Source: DATJGF01 sp035495315
GTDB taxonomy: Bacteria > Verrucomicrobiota > Verrucomicrobiia > Limisphaerales > UBA8199
Direction: 5' to 3'
DNA: 64,000 bases
Assembly: GCA_035495315.1 (NCBI GenBank)
Contig: DATJGF010000021.1
Coordinates: forward strand, 4,979 to 68,978
The notes under the pieces are model-generated. The model ran no database searches and was not told the origin of the DNA. It saw only the letters and a list, made by a program, of their open reading frames with translations. Made by a program: the position numbers and the translations under genes. This document shows, piece by piece, positions 7,572 through 16,722 of this stretch. Numbering within the stretch: the first letter of the stretch is position 1; each line of letters begins with the position of its first letter.

Positions 7572-10334
7572 TTATCTAAACAAATCCATTTGCGGCGGTG
7601 GCGCTAATTGTTTGAGCCGGTCACGGTCTTTCTGGCGTCGCGTCGTTTGGCGCACGTTGCCCTCGGGAGTCAGTTCCGATTCTTCCAGGTTACGCAGAAT
7701 TTCTTTTGCGCGCTCCAAGATCGGCTTGGGAACACCGGCCAGGCGAGCGACCTGGATCCCGTAGCTCTTGTCGGTGCCGCCCTCAATGATTTTGCGCAAG
7801 AAAACGATCTGATCATGCCATTCCCGAACGGCGACATTGAAGTTCTTCAACCGCGCCAGCCGCGCTGATAATTCTGTCAGCTCGTGGTAATGAGTCGCGA
7901 AGAGGGCTTTGGCGCCGACCTGGTTGTGCAGATGCTCGACAATCGACCAGGCGAGACTCAAGCCGTCAAAGGTGCTTGTGCCGCGCCCAATCTCATCGAG
8001 CACTACGAGGCTTCGCGGCGTCGCATTATTCAGGATGTTAGCCGTTTCGCACATCTCGACCATGAATGTGGATTGCCCGCGAGCCAAATCATCGCTGGCG
8101 CCAATCCGCGTAAAAATGCGGTCGACCAGATCGATGCGCGCGGCGGTTGCCGGGATGAATGACCCTGTATGCGCGAGTAACGCGAGCAACGCCACCTGCC
8201 GTATATAGGTGCTCTTGCCGGCCATGTTTGGACCGGTAATCAGCATTATTTGCGGAATCTGTGCTTCCTTTCCGTTCAACTTCTCCGGCGAGGGAGTCAT
8301 TTCAGTGCCAGCCAGCAGTGTATCATTCGGCACAAACCGCTCGTCACTCAGGCTCTGTTCAAGCACCGGATGGCGTCCATCCCGAATCCATAACCTGCCT
8401 ACTTCCCCGATTTCAGGCCGGCAATAATTATGCAAACGCGCGGTTTCGGCGAACGACCCCAGCACATCCAGTTGGGCCAAAGCGCCGGCTGTTTGCTGGA
8501 TCGCCGCCAAACTTCCCAGCACCGTCTCGCGGACGCGCTGGAAAAGTTCATACTCGAGCTTTACGCTCCGGTCCTCGGCGCCGAGGATTTTGCCTTCCAT
8601 GTCCTTCAGTTCTGGGGTAATGAAGCGCTCTCCGTTGGCAATGGTTTGTTTCCGCACGTACTGCGGCGGCACTTTATCGAGGTTGGCCTTGGTCACCTCG
8701 ATGTAATACCCAAACACAGAATTGAACCGAACCTTAAGCGACTGGATCCCCGTGCGGACGATTTCGTCCTGCTGCAATTTGGCAATCCAGTCTTTGCCGC
8801 CGCGCATCGCGCCGCGCAACTCATCCAGTCCTGAATCGAACCCATCTTTGATAAGGCCGCCCTCCTTCAGAGCCAGGGGCGGTTCGTCAAAGATTGCCTG
8901 CGTGATCAAATCGACCAACTGCGGCAACTCGGCGATTTGTTCATTCAACTGTTCCAGTAACGCCGTTCCATCTGGAGTAGACGTAAGGAGACTCTGATCT
9001 ACTCCTGTAGGAGACGACGTAAGGAGACTCCGGCCGGTTCCCCTGCCGTCTGCCCTCTCGACGCCGTGTTTCTTCCGGTCCAGCTCGCCACTAATGAGCT
9101 CCGCCAGCCCCTGTTTAATTCCGGGGATCTGCTCCAGCGCCATCCGCAATGCGATCAAATCGCGCCCATTTCCGGTGCCGGCGCTCAGCCGGCCAATCGT
9201 TCGCTCCAGATCACGCACCTGTGCAAGCTGGGTGCGAAAGTTGTCGAGGAACGTGCTGTTTTCGATCAAGCTCTGCACCGTTTCCTGCCTGCGCCGGATC
9301 GGTTCCCTCGTGGCCAACGGTTGTGACAGCCAATCCCGCAGCCGCCGGGCGCCCATCGGTGTAACGCTGCGGTTCAGCGCGCCGTATAGCGACGCGTTGC
9401 GTGGCGCGTCGTTGTGCAAAGGCTCGAGCACTTCCAGGTGCCGTAGCGTCGTGAAGTCCAGGGTCAGGTAGTCACTGCGCTGGTAAAACGACAGCCGCGT
9501 CAGGCTGGAAGCATCTCGTCTCAAGTGCTGCGTGAGGTAATGCAACACGGCAGCCGCAGCACCAGTTGCGGCGGTCTTGTCCTTTAAACCAAATCCATCA
9601 AGTGACACGACTTTGAAATGCTCCCGCATCGTGAACACTGCCGTCTCCGGCGCGAACACCCAGTCCTCGTAGCCATTCAGGATCCAACCCAGCGCAGACA
9701 TGGGATTTCCGTCGCGCTTCCACGCTTTCTCCGGCCCGGACGGCGCCGTGCCAGGCGCAGGCGGCGTTGGCCCGGAGTTGGCTCCCAGCAATTCACGAAT
9801 CTGCTGCGATTCGGATGGGAAAATCAGCTCCGCCGGCCGCAAGCGCTGCAACTCCGTCAAAACCGCCGCCGTGTCGCTGAGCTCGGTGGTGAGGAAATCC
9901 CCGGTCGTAAGATCAGCAAACGCGAGACCATAGGTTTGTCCATTGAGATAGACAGCCCCGAGAAAATTGTTTCGTTCGGCGGTCAGCATTCGCTCGTCGA
10001 AATGCGTCCCGGGACTAAGGATTTGCGTGACTTCACGTTTAACCAGCTGGCCCGGACGCGCATCCTCCACTTGATCGCAGATTGCGACCTTTCGACCCGC
10101 CTTGAGCAGACGCCCGATGTAGGCATTGGCTGCGTGAAAGGGAATCCCGCACATCGGGATCACGCCGCGTTTGGTCAGCGCGACATTCAACAATTGCGCC
10201 CCAAGCTGAGCGTCCTCGAAGAACATTTCGTAAAAATCGCCGAGCCGGAAAAGCAGCAACGCATCCTTGGGCAATTCGCTCTTGATGCGGCGGTACTGCG
10301 CCATCATTGGGGTGAGTTGAGCGTCGCTGGCCAT
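7572..10334 (-). CDS. mutS: DNA mismatch repair protein MutS
   Basis: Recognises mismatches and small loops and recruits MutL. Marks in order: mismatch-binding LFRLGDFYEMFFEDA with the intercalating Phe, clamp and lever regions, Walker A LITGPNMAGKSTYI, DEIGRGTSTFDG, and ATHYHELTEL. The protein is 920 residues against roughly 850-870 for typical members. Part of the excess is a translated repeat at about residues 434-453, where SLLTSSPTG and SLLTSTP come from two tandem copies of dispersed repeat family A, in the lever region before the clamp. Another stretch near residues 175-205 is rich in Gly/Pro. The ATG at 10334 matches the family start; the frame is open 9 codons further. Confidence 0.96.
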   Translation of the reverse strand: MASDAQLTPMMAQYRRIKSELPKDALLLFRLGDFYEMFFEDAQLGAQLLNVALTKRGVIPMCGIPFHAANAYIGRLLKAGRKVAICDQVEDARPGQLVKREVTQILSPGTHFDERMLTAERNNFLGAVYLNGQTYGLAFADLTTGDFLTTELSDTAAVLTELQRLRPAELIFPSESQQIRELLGANSGPTPPAPGTAPSGPEKAWKRDGNPMSALGWILNGYEDWVFAPETAVFTMREHFKVVSLDGFGLKDKTAATGAAAAVLHYLTQHLRRDASSLTRLSFYQRSDYLTLDFTTLRHLEVLEPLHNDAPRNASLYGALNRSVTPMGARRLRDWLSQPLATREPIRRRQETVQSLIENSTFLDNFRTQLAQVRDLERTIGRLSAGTGNGRDLIALRMALEQIPGIKQGLAELISGELDRKKHGVERADGRGTGRSLLTSSPTGVDQSLLTSTPDGTALLEQLNEQIAELPQLVDLITQAIFDEPPLALKEGGLIKDGFDSGLDELRGAMRGGKDWIAKLQQDEIVRTGIQSLKVRFNSVFGYYIEVTKANLDKVPPQYVRKQTIANGERFITPELKDMEGKILGAEDRSVKLEYELFQRVRETVLGSLAAIQQTAGALAQLDVLGSFAETARLHNYCRPEIGEVGRLWIRDGRHPVLEQSLSDERFVPNDTLLAGTEMTPSPEKLNGKEAQIPQIMLITGPNMAGKSTYIRQVALLALLAHTGSFIPATAARIDLVDRIFTRIGASDDLARGQSTFMVEMCETANILNNATPRSLVVLDEIGRGTSTFDGLSLAWSIVEHLHNQVGAKALFATHYHELTELSARLARLKNFNVAVREWHDQIVFLRKIIEGGTDKSYGIQVARLAGVPKPILERAKEILRNLEESELTPEGNVRQTTRRQKDRDRLKQLAPPPQMDLFR
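8975..9034. repeat. Repeat family A: two tandem half-copies inside mutS
   Basis: Two direct copies of the arm GACGTAAGGAGACTC lie at 8975-9000 and 9008-9034 within mutS. On the coding strand they are read in the phase that gives SLLTSSP and SLLTSTP, so the frame is kept. Elsewhere the element is an inverted repeat; here both halves point the same way. Confidence 0.85.
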
Positions 10335-10460
10335 CTTGGGGCAGCTTAAAGCCTCGCCCACAACGCACGCAATTCAGAACCACAACTTGCTGGTAGCGCG
10401 GGCGTCTTCGCCTGCGAGTAAAAAGCGGCGTCCCGCCCTCGCTCAGGCATTCGTTCTCAT

Positions 10461-10548
10461 TATAGGGGACGACGTAAGGAGACTCTGATCAAACGGAACC
10501 CGCAAAAGGCACGGAATGAACAGAGTCCCCTTGCGTCGTCTCCTACAA
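10461..10548. repeat. Repeat family A: inverted repeat
   Basis: The left arm (10461-10490) and its imperfect reverse complement (10521-10548) flank a 30-bp loop. The core GACGTAAGGAGACTCTGATC is shared with the copies at 8.98, 16.5 and 61.1 kb, and in weaker form at 23.6 and 63.1 kb. The flanks at 10390-10440 (GTAGCGCGGGCGTC) also recur at 16460. Confidence 0.85.
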
Positions 10549-10588
10549 CTCGCAGGCAAAGACGCCGGCGCTACCAAGTGCACCAAAT

Positions 10589-11158
10589 CTACCGGCGCAG
10601 CGCGTCCAGCTGCTGTTTCGCGCGATCGATCAAAGTCCATAGCCTCGTCATTTCGTCTCGCGAAAGCGACAGCGGCGACACCGCCGTTCGTGTATCGCGG
10701 ATACCGAAGTGGACGCCGCCCGTGCGCCGCGTGCCCAAAGCGGCAATTCGAAAACCGCCTTTTGTTGTATACGCCGCATCAAATGAATTCAACGGCGTCA
10801 CACCGACATCCAGTTTGCTCATGTAATCGATTGCCGTCAAAAGCGACGGTAGTTCGTCATAATCAATCAGCATCGTGTCGTTGAATGATTTCTGACGCGT
10901 AACCTCCACCACCAGCCCGTGCTCTTTCTGACCTGTCGCCGTATCGGTAACCTCTCGACAGCGAACGCTTATCTCTCCGGAACTGGTTGAAACCACACCG
11001 ATTTCGGTCGTGCCCTTTATGACTATGGCACCAATGTTCGTCTCAAACGCTTCAAGTTTCGTCGCCGGAATGAAATAGTTTGTTTCCTGCGCGCCAAGAA
11101 AGGTTCCACTGCATGCGAAAGCTGCGAGGACTGAGAAAATGAGGCGTTGGGTTTTCAT
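10589..11158 (-). CDS. Exported protein of unknown function
   Basis: The 189-residue product begins with a clear Sec signal peptide (MKTQRLIFSVLAAFACSG to FLGAQ, about residues 1-24). The mature part is rich in beta-type sequence (IGAIVIKGTTEIGVVST) and ends in a charged helix (LSRDEMTRLWTLIDRAKQQL). I recognise no family, motif or catalytic set. It stands alone between mutS and small unknown genes and is followed by a family A repeat. Coding status is well supported by length, signal peptide and composition. Confidence 0.75.
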   Translation of the reverse strand: MKTQRLIFSVLAAFACSGTFLGAQETNYFIPATKLEAFETNIGAIVIKGTTEIGVVSTSSGEISVRCREVTDTATGQKEHGLVVEVTRQKSFNDTMLIDYDELPSLLTAIDYMSKLDVGVTPLNSFDAAYTTKGGFRIAALGTRRTGGVHFGIRDTRTAVSPLSLSRDEMTRLWTLIDRAKQQLDALRR

Positions 11159-11436
11159 TCAATTGCCTTTCCCTTTGAGGCAGTCAGAATTTCGAATCCT
11201 GCTGGCCAATCTCCGTTCATATCGGTCAGACGCCCAGCGGGCGGAACTATTCACCTGCGCAGACCTCTTGGAGGGGCGGGGGTGCGTCCGCCGCAGAACC
11301 CAGCCCTGCCCAGCGGGCGGCCCCTAAAACGCACACCCACTCAGCTCTTGTTGCACTCCTCAAGATGCGTCACGAGCAAAGCCGGGCGGCGAAACGCCGC
11401 CCGGCCCCAACCCTACGCAAAAGAATTACTCCCCCC

Positions 11437-11664
11437 TCAAGCCCAGACTTCATTTACCAACTGCCCCTCGCTTCGCTGCAAATAATGCAGCAGCGCTTCA
11501 ACCCCAATCATGCGCGTTTCCATCGCTCGTTGGTTCGGATGCCGGAGCATCTGAAAATGAATGAGCTGCTCCCCACACTCCACGACGTAGATGTAGCCAT
11601 GCTCGATTTGCCAGAGCTGTCCGCTCTCCAGTTTCTGCAGCCGCCTATTTTCTCCCAGTTGCAT
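11437..11664 (-). CDS. Small hypothetical protein
   Basis: A 75-codon frame (MQLGENRRLQKLESGQLW to LVNEVWA) with plausible composition: a beta-type core (GYIYVVECGEQLIHF) followed by an amphipathic helix. No known motif. The gap upstream (11665-11920) holds TCGTCCTCG-like and TCGGTGTTTATC-like tandem words but no other gene. It could be non-coding. Confidence 0.45.
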   Translation of the reverse strand: MQLGENRRLQKLESGQLWQIEHGYIYVVECGEQLIHFQMLRHPNQRAMETRMIGVEALLHYLQRSEGQLVNEVWA

Positions 11665-11920
11665 ACTGTAGGCTAAGACACCGGTAGATTGTGTTTTGTT
11701 GCGAGAAAAGAGATTACATTTTTGTAACTCTCGCAGGGGCTTCTATCCTGATTTCAGAAAACGCCTACCGCGGCCTCGTCCTTCGTCCTGGAAAAATCCA
11801 GGAAGATTGAGGAACGACGACGAGGACCGGGCACGCCAATCAACATTCAGTGATTGGTGTCGGTCGCCCAGATCTCCCGATCGGTGTTTATCGGTGTTTA
11901 TCCGTGGTTGGACTGAGGGA

Positions 11921-12304
11921 TTACCCGCGACCCGCGATCGCTAATTGCCAACGCTGCGTCAATTGCGCCAGCTGATCGGTCGTCTCCTGTGCGTCCGTTA
12001 ACTCGAAACTGACGCTCTGATCGCGAAAATTCACATAGAGCACGGCATCGTCCGCCTGAATGCTGTAAATGGCCGCCGGGAGAAACACATGGTTGGCATG
12101 GCGCAAAAGCGAGCCGGCCGCTTTCTCCCATTGAGCGGCGAAATCATTGAGCAACTCGATGGCGGCCTCGGCCGAGGGAGTGCTTACCTCAATTTTTCGC
12201 TGGTCATCTGTTTGAATCGTGAAGGCCGGTTCATCTTCATTCTGATAAACGGCAATGACCTTGGTAAGATCAATCGTGAACAGTTGGTGCAGGTACAGAG
12301 ACAT
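11921..12304 (-). CDS. Small hypothetical protein
   Basis: A 127-residue acidic protein with no signal peptide, starting at ATG 12304 (MSLYLHQLF); a TTG at 12313 would add three residues. The sequence alternates strands and helices (KVIAVYQNEDEPAFTIQT, AEAAIELLNDFAAQWEKAA, AIYSIQADDAVLYVNF), as in a small folded cytoplasmic domain. No family recognised. It may share a transcript with the small gene at 12510-12761, which lies upstream of it on the same strand, although a palindromic repeat separates them. Confidence 0.6.
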   Translation of the reverse strand: MSLYLHQLFTIDLTKVIAVYQNEDEPAFTIQTDDQRKIEVSTPSAEAAIELLNDFAAQWEKAAGSLLRHANHVFLPAAIYSIQADDAVLYVNFRDQSVSFELTDAQETTDQLAQLTQRWQLAIAGRG

Positions 12305-12393
12305 ATCGGCCAATCATGGCGTACGGGGAGCCTTCCGTCGATCCCTGGATTTCGACGCCACCAACCTCGCCGTTATTCAAACCATCCGCACAC

Positions 12394-12477
12394 GTCTTGG
12401 GTGCGCCACTGCTGTGGCGCTTTCGGAAATCGGTCCCAGAGTACTGAAAGCGCCGCAGCAGCACCGCACTCCAAAAC
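12394..12477. repeat. Repeat family F: GC-rich inverted repeat
   Basis: A left arm with GTGCGCCACTGCTGTGGCGC (12400-12419) pairs imperfectly with a right arm at 12444-12477 (GAAAGCGCCGCAGCAGC). The total span is about 84 bp in a gap between two small minus-strand genes. Only one copy is present in the window. Confidence 0.6.
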
Positions 12478-12509
12478 ATTCTGCCTGCGCTAATCTGCTG
12501 AAAAACGGC

Positions 12510-12761
12510 TTATACGGCCCGGCTGCGTCGGCTCAGTCGTGAGATCATCACCTGACGCACGATGCGCTTAAGCAGCAGCTGGACTTGAGCCAGTGCATCG
12601 TCCAAACGCGCGCACTCCTCAAGTTCGGTTTCGTCCAGCGGCTTCCGGTTGACAACCTCTTGTGCGGCCTTACTGCAAGCCGAGCGTAGAGTGTCGATTT
12701 CGTAAGCGATTCGGGCGGTGCGGCCAATCGGAAGGGTTGCGTGTCGTTTGTTTGATCTCAC
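12510..12761 (-). CDS. Small hypothetical protein
   Basis: An 83-residue charged, mostly helical protein from a GTG start, with a Leu/Glu-rich middle (LDETELEECARLDDALAQVQLLLKRI trimmed here to its key run ELEECARLDDALAQVQLL). No signal peptide, no known motif. Coding is plausible from composition, but the start codon and function are uncertain. Confidence 0.45.
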   Translation of the reverse strand: MRSNKRHATLPIGRTARIAYEIDTLRSACSKAAQEVVNRKPLDETELEECARLDDALAQVQLLLKRIVRQVMISRLSRRSRAV

Positions 12762-12848
12762 GAGTTTAGACTGCCTTATTCGTCAGCCGCTGCCATTCAG
12801 CGCTCGTCTGAATTCAGAATCGGTGTTTGTCCGACAAAGACCCCATAG

Positions 12849-12973
12849 CGATACGCAGACATTCCTGTCTGCGTATCGCCGACATTCCTTTCGGCAGGGC
12901 ATCGAACACACGCGACCCGGGTGTAAACCGCGATGCAGGCTGAAGCCTGCGATACAGCAGACAGGATGTCTGC
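12849..12973. repeat. Cluster of short perfect hairpins (family G)
   Basis: Four hairpins lie in a row: a 12-bp perfect stem CGATACGCAGAC at 12849-12860 with its complement at 12867-12878 (6-nt loop); GCCGA/TCGGC at 12878-12895; GCAGGCT/AGCCTGC at 12935-12950; GCAGACA/TGTCTGC at 12957-12973. The words GCAGACA and CATTCCT recur between them. The gap 12762-13048 holds no gene. Confidence 0.75.
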
Positions 12974-13048
12974 GCTACTCATTCCCCTGGGCTAAGCGCG
13001 TACTCAAAAAACCTCAATCCTGCTTTCGCCACTCCCGGCTGCCTGTGA

Positions 13049-14557
13049 TTACGACACCAACCCTGCGCGCAACGCGTAATACGCCTCATTCCAGTTCAAC
13101 TGTTGTTTGAACTGCCGAAGCCGCGTCTCCCCATCAATCACAACCAATTCAATTCCGGCGATATCGGCGAAATCTTCCAGCATTTCCGTGCTTACTGCCT
13201 GGCTAAAACCAGTATGATGTGCTCCGCCCGCGTGGATCCAGGCCGCCGCCCCCAACTGCAAATTAGGTTTCGGAACCCAAACCGCCCGCGCCACAGGCAG
13301 CTTCGGCAGCGGCTTTTCGGGCGCGACCACTTCCACCTCATTAACCAGCAACCTGAACCGATTCCCGAGGTCGATCAGCGAAGCGTTGAGCCCCGGGCCC
13401 GCCGGAGTATCAAACACCAGCCTCGCTGGATCCGCCTTGCCGCCGATCGACAACGGATGCACCTCCAAAGACGGCTTACCTTTGGCAATACTCGGGCAGA
13501 TTTCCAGCATGTGCGCCCCCAATACCAGGCTCCGCTTTGGATCGAGGTGATAGGTATAATCTTCCATGAAAGAAGTCCCCCCGCGCAGCCCATACGCCAT
13601 GAACTTCATCGCCCGCACCAACGCGCACGTCTTCCAGTCTCCCTCCGCGCCGAATCCGTACCCTTCCGCCATCAGCCTCTGCACCGATAATCCCGGCAAT
13701 TGTTTCAACCCATGCAGGTCCTCAAAGGTGGTGGTAAACCCCTTGAAATCGCCGGCTACCAGAAACGCCCGCAACCCCAATTCAATCCGCGCCGCTTCGC
13801 GTACCGCCTCCCGCTGGGGACCGGGTTTGCGCACCTTTGGTGAGAGCGTATAGCTGGCTTCGTACTCTCTCATCAGCTTGTCGATTTCCTGATCACGCAC
13901 CGCCTCGACTCGCTGCACGAGGTCCCCAACCCCGTATCCATTGACTGAATACCCAAAACGCATCTGCGCCGCGACTTTATCCCCCTCGGTGACAGCCACC
14001 TCCCGCATGTTGTCGCCAAAACGGCAAAACTTCGCCCCTTGCCAATCATGCCACGCGGCCGCGGCGCGACACCAATTGCCCAGTTGCTGTTGCACGCCCG
14101 CATCCTGCCAAAAGCCGACTACCACTTTCCGGTTCAGACGCAACCGACTCATGATGTACCCGTGCTCGCGATCGCCGTGGGCCGCCTGGTTCAGGTTCAT
14201 GAAGTCCATGTCGATCGTCGACCATGGAATCTCGCGGTTATGCTGCGTATGGAAATGCAAGAGGGGCTTGCGCAACTGTTTGAGCCCGTTGATCCACATC
14301 TTCGATGGCGAGAACGTGTGACACCATGTAATCAGGCCGACGCAATGACCGGCCGCATTCGCTTCCAGGCAAAGACCCGTCGCTTCCGCGGCCGTCTTGA
14401 CCACCGGCTTGATCACCACATTGACCGGGATCGTCGGCGCCTCATCCAGCACATGCGCCACCGCCTGCGAATTAATCGCGACCTGTTTCAGCGCCTTCGG
14501 ACCATAAAGATTTTGGCTGCCAGTTACGAACCAGACTTCAAGTTCTTTAAGATTCAT
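13049..14557 (-). CDS. araA: L-arabinose isomerase
   Basis: Converts L-arabinose to L-ribulose with a divalent metal. The 502-residue product matches the family from the first residues (EVWFVTGSQNLYG) to the end. Metal and catalytic positions are present: Glu in GFGAEGDWK, Glu in TSFMEDYTYH, His in LGAHMLEICPS, and His in HAGGAHHTGFS. TWCHTFSPSKMWI is the usual substrate-pocket block. No araB or araD accompanies it; instead a ThuA-like gene lies 7 bp upstream, so the two are probably cotranscribed. Confidence 0.96.
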   Translation of the reverse strand: MNLKELEVWFVTGSQNLYGPKALKQVAINSQAVAHVLDEAPTIPVNVVIKPVVKTAAEATGLCLEANAAGHCVGLITWCHTFSPSKMWINGLKQLRKPLLHFHTQHNREIPWSTIDMDFMNLNQAAHGDREHGYIMSRLRLNRKVVVGFWQDAGVQQQLGNWCRAAAAWHDWQGAKFCRFGDNMREVAVTEGDKVAAQMRFGYSVNGYGVGDLVQRVEAVRDQEIDKLMREYEASYTLSPKVRKPGPQREAVREAARIELGLRAFLVAGDFKGFTTTFEDLHGLKQLPGLSVQRLMAEGYGFGAEGDWKTCALVRAMKFMAYGLRGGTSFMEDYTYHLDPKRSLVLGAHMLEICPSIAKGKPSLEVHPLSIGGKADPARLVFDTPAGPGLNASLIDLGNRFRLLVNEVEVVAPEKPLPKLPVARAVWVPKPNLQLGAAAWIHAGGAHHTGFSQAVSTEMLEDFADIAGIELVVIDGETRLRQFKQQLNWNEAYYALRAGLVS

Positions 14558-14564
14558 GTCCCTT

Positions 14565-15578
14565 TTACTTTAGTTGCAGGTCCTGCGGTTTCGTTCCCTT
14601 CTGGTATTTTCCAAATCCAAACCAGAGCGGTTTGTACTCTCCGATATATTCGACATTGGCTTTTGCCGGAATCTTCTCAACCAACCCGGTGCACCAATAC
14701 GCAGCATTGACCAACAGCCGCCGCAGATGCTCATTCTGCAGATCAACCGCCGCACCCATCGTCGTCGTCACGATCTTGCACGGTTTCCCACCCGGCTCGG
14801 TGTACTGACGCAACCACACCAACGGCATCAACGGATTGTTCTTGCTGCCACTCACCGGCGGGTCGCCTGGTTTCATCCCCGAAAGCACCTGCCCGCGCAC
14901 GAGCACCTCTGCGTCCGCAGGCAAATGGCTAACCGTGTAAACGTCGGTTGGACCCCAAATATCGGATACACCACGTAAAATCGGGTGATCTTTGAATGCT
15001 TCATTAATCACCCCCCGTGTGCTCTCCTTGCCATGATCACCGTGATGGTTGACCCAGGTCTCCCCGAGCACTTGCTGTCCGAAACCACCCGGCCATTGCT
15101 GGTTTCGCCAGTCGAACCGCGCATACGGACTCTGTCGATTGCGCTCGTATTGAAAGGCGTGCGTGCTGGTCCGCAACGCGATGATCGGTTTGCCCGCGAG
15201 CAGGTAATCCACAAAATGCTTCATTTGTTCATCGGGCAATTCGCGGAACCGAAGCCCCATCACGCAAAGGTCGGCGGAATCCAGCGCCGCCATCCCAGGA
15301 ATGTTCGTCAGCGTCACCGGGTCAATCGTCCCGTCTGCCGGATTTATCGGGAATAACACCGTGCACTTGAACCCATGTCGGACAGCGAGGATCTTCGCCA
15401 GCATGGGCAGGCCCTCCTCCGACCTATACTCCTCATCGCCAGTGAGAAAAACGATTTGCTTTCCGTACCCAGGTCCACGTTTACCTTCGTAAACGACCCA
15501 TTCCGCCCCAGGCGTCGCCCCCAGAGCCGCCAACTGCAGAAGCAGGGTGCCAATCACAAAATTCCGGGTCATTTTCAT
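14565..15578 (-). CDS. Exported ThuA-domain protein
   Basis: A 337-residue protein with a signal peptide (MKMTRNFVIGTLLLQLAAL), followed by a ThuA/trehalose-utilisation-like, glutamine-amidotransferase-type fold: IVFLTGDEEYRSEEGLPML, a long middle with LCVMGLRFRELPDEQMKHF, and THAFQYERN. A histidine-rich block WVNHHGDHGKEST and HPILRGVSD are typical of the Planctomycetes/Verrucomicrobia members. Exact chemistry is unknown; the family is often linked to sugar metabolism, which fits the araA gene 7 bp downstream. Confidence 0.85.
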   Translation of the reverse strand: MKMTRNFVIGTLLLQLAALGATPGAEWVVYEGKRGPGYGKQIVFLTGDEEYRSEEGLPMLAKILAVRHGFKCTVLFPINPADGTIDPVTLTNIPGMAALDSADLCVMGLRFRELPDEQMKHFVDYLLAGKPIIALRTSTHAFQYERNRQSPYARFDWRNQQWPGGFGQQVLGETWVNHHGDHGKESTRGVINEAFKDHPILRGVSDIWGPTDVYTVSHLPADAEVLVRGQVLSGMKPGDPPVSGSKNNPLMPLVWLRQYTEPGGKPCKIVTTTMGAAVDLQNEHLRRLLVNAAYWCTGLVEKIPAKANVEYIGEYKPLWFGFGKYQKGTKPQDLQLK

Positions 15579-15651
15579 TCGCTATCGCCTGTCCGCAGCA
15601 ACAAATAACGAGATTAAGAAAAACTGACAACGCCAAAGCGCACTCGGCACG

Positions 15652-15750
15652 CAAGGCCGAGCTCTGCGAAGCTCTGCGAGGCCCCCTCTCCTATCGTTTT
15701 GAGGGCGATTTTGGGGCCTCGCGGAGCTACGCGGAGCTCGGCCTTCCGAA
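15652..15750. repeat. Repeat family B: GGCCGAGCTC inverted repeat
   Basis: The arm AAGGCCGAGCTCTGCGAAGC (from 15653) with GAGGCCCC is mirrored by GGGGCCTCGCGGAGC to CTCGGCCTTCCGAA ending at 15750. It fills much of the 314-bp gap between the thuA-like gene and tag. Other copies are at 47.7, 53.4 and 57.1 kb. Confidence 0.85.
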
Positions 15751-15892
15751 TCGCGGCTTTGGCCAACTCGCCACCAAACCCCTGCCTTTCCGGTACCTCT
15801 TCTCGCCGGTTTTTAGCAGTCCTTCGTGTCCTTTGCGTGATCCATGCTTCTTTCGGCTTGCAAATCCTCAGCTCTGCAGAACGCTCCCCCTC

Positions 15893-16462
15893 ATGCAACG
15901 TTGCTCCTGGCCCACAACCGACCTCAATATTGCTTATCACGACAACGAATGGGGCTTACCCGTGCATGACGATCGTGTCCTGTTCGAGTTCCTCATCCTG
16001 GAAGGGGCCCAAGCCGGTCTAAGTTGGACCACCATCCTCAACAAGCGCGAAAACTATCGGCGCGCATTCAATCGTTTTGACCCACGCAAAATTGTCCGCT
16101 ACGACGCCGCAAAAATCAGGTCACTGTTGCGTGACCCGGGGATTGTGCGTAACCGGCTCAAGATCAAAGCCGCTGTCCAAAACGCCAAAGCCTTTCTCGC
16201 GGTCCAAAAAGAATTTGGCAGCTTTGACGCGTATATCTGGCGATTTGTCGGCGGCAGCCCGATCGTCAATCAGCGGCGCAATCTGAAAGAAGTCCCGGCA
16301 CGCACCGCCGAATCGGATGCGATGAGCAAGGATCTGTTGCGACGCGGATTCAAATTCGTCGGCTCGACTATTTGCTACGCATTCATGCAGGCCGTCGGCA
16401 TGGTGAACGATCATCAGGTCGATTGCTTCCGGCACGCCGAGTGCCAGGCTTCGACACGGTAG
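15893..16462 (+). CDS. tag: DNA-3-methyladenine glycosylase I
   Basis: Excises 3-methyladenine from alkylated DNA. The 189-residue product starts MQRCSW, so the zinc ligand Cys4 is in place, followed by YHDNEWGLPVHDD with the His ligand and the Glu/Trp of the base pocket. LEGAQAGLSWTTIL and the C-terminal NDHQVDCFRH supply the remaining His and Cys ligands. The frame is open 20 codons upstream, but ATG 15893 is the only start that matches the family. Confidence 0.94.
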   Translation: MQRCSWPTTDLNIAYHDNEWGLPVHDDRVLFEFLILEGAQAGLSWTTILNKRENYRRAFNRFDPRKIVRYDAAKIRSLLRDPGIVRNRLKIKAAVQNAKAFLAVQKEFGSFDAYIWRFVGGSPIVNQRRNLKEVPARTAESDAMSKDLLRRGFKFVGSTICYAFMQAVGMVNDHQVDCFRHAECQASTR

Positions 16463-16480
16463 CGCGGGCGTCCTCGCCTT

Positions 16481-16548
16481 TTGTAGGAGACGACGTAAGG
16501 AGACTCTGAAAAGGGCCGAACAGAGTCTCCTTACGTCGTCTCCTACAA
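16481..16548. repeat. Repeat family A: perfect 28-bp inverted repeat
   Basis: The arms at 16481-16508 and 16521-16548 are exact reverse complements, with a 12-nt loop. This is the best-preserved copy and can serve as the family reference. It lies directly after tag and is itself nested within GTAGCGCGGGCG/CCCGCGCTAC flanks at 16460 and 16575. Confidence 0.92.
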
Positions 16549-16722
16549 CTGTGCCCACTTGCCCGCCGCTGAGGCCCGCGCTACGGTCATTGCCCACCAG
16601 TTCAATCACACACGCTCTAAAGTCTCACTTGAATTTGCAGCCTTTGAACGTATGCTGCCAACGGAAGCCGTCCAAAAACGCCGAGCATGTGGTGATGGTC
16701 GGCACAAGCCGATAAAGCCAGT

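Noticed and set aside
11181..11215. tRNA-like TTCGAATCC
   Set aside because: The flanks cannot form a T-arm or acceptor stem.
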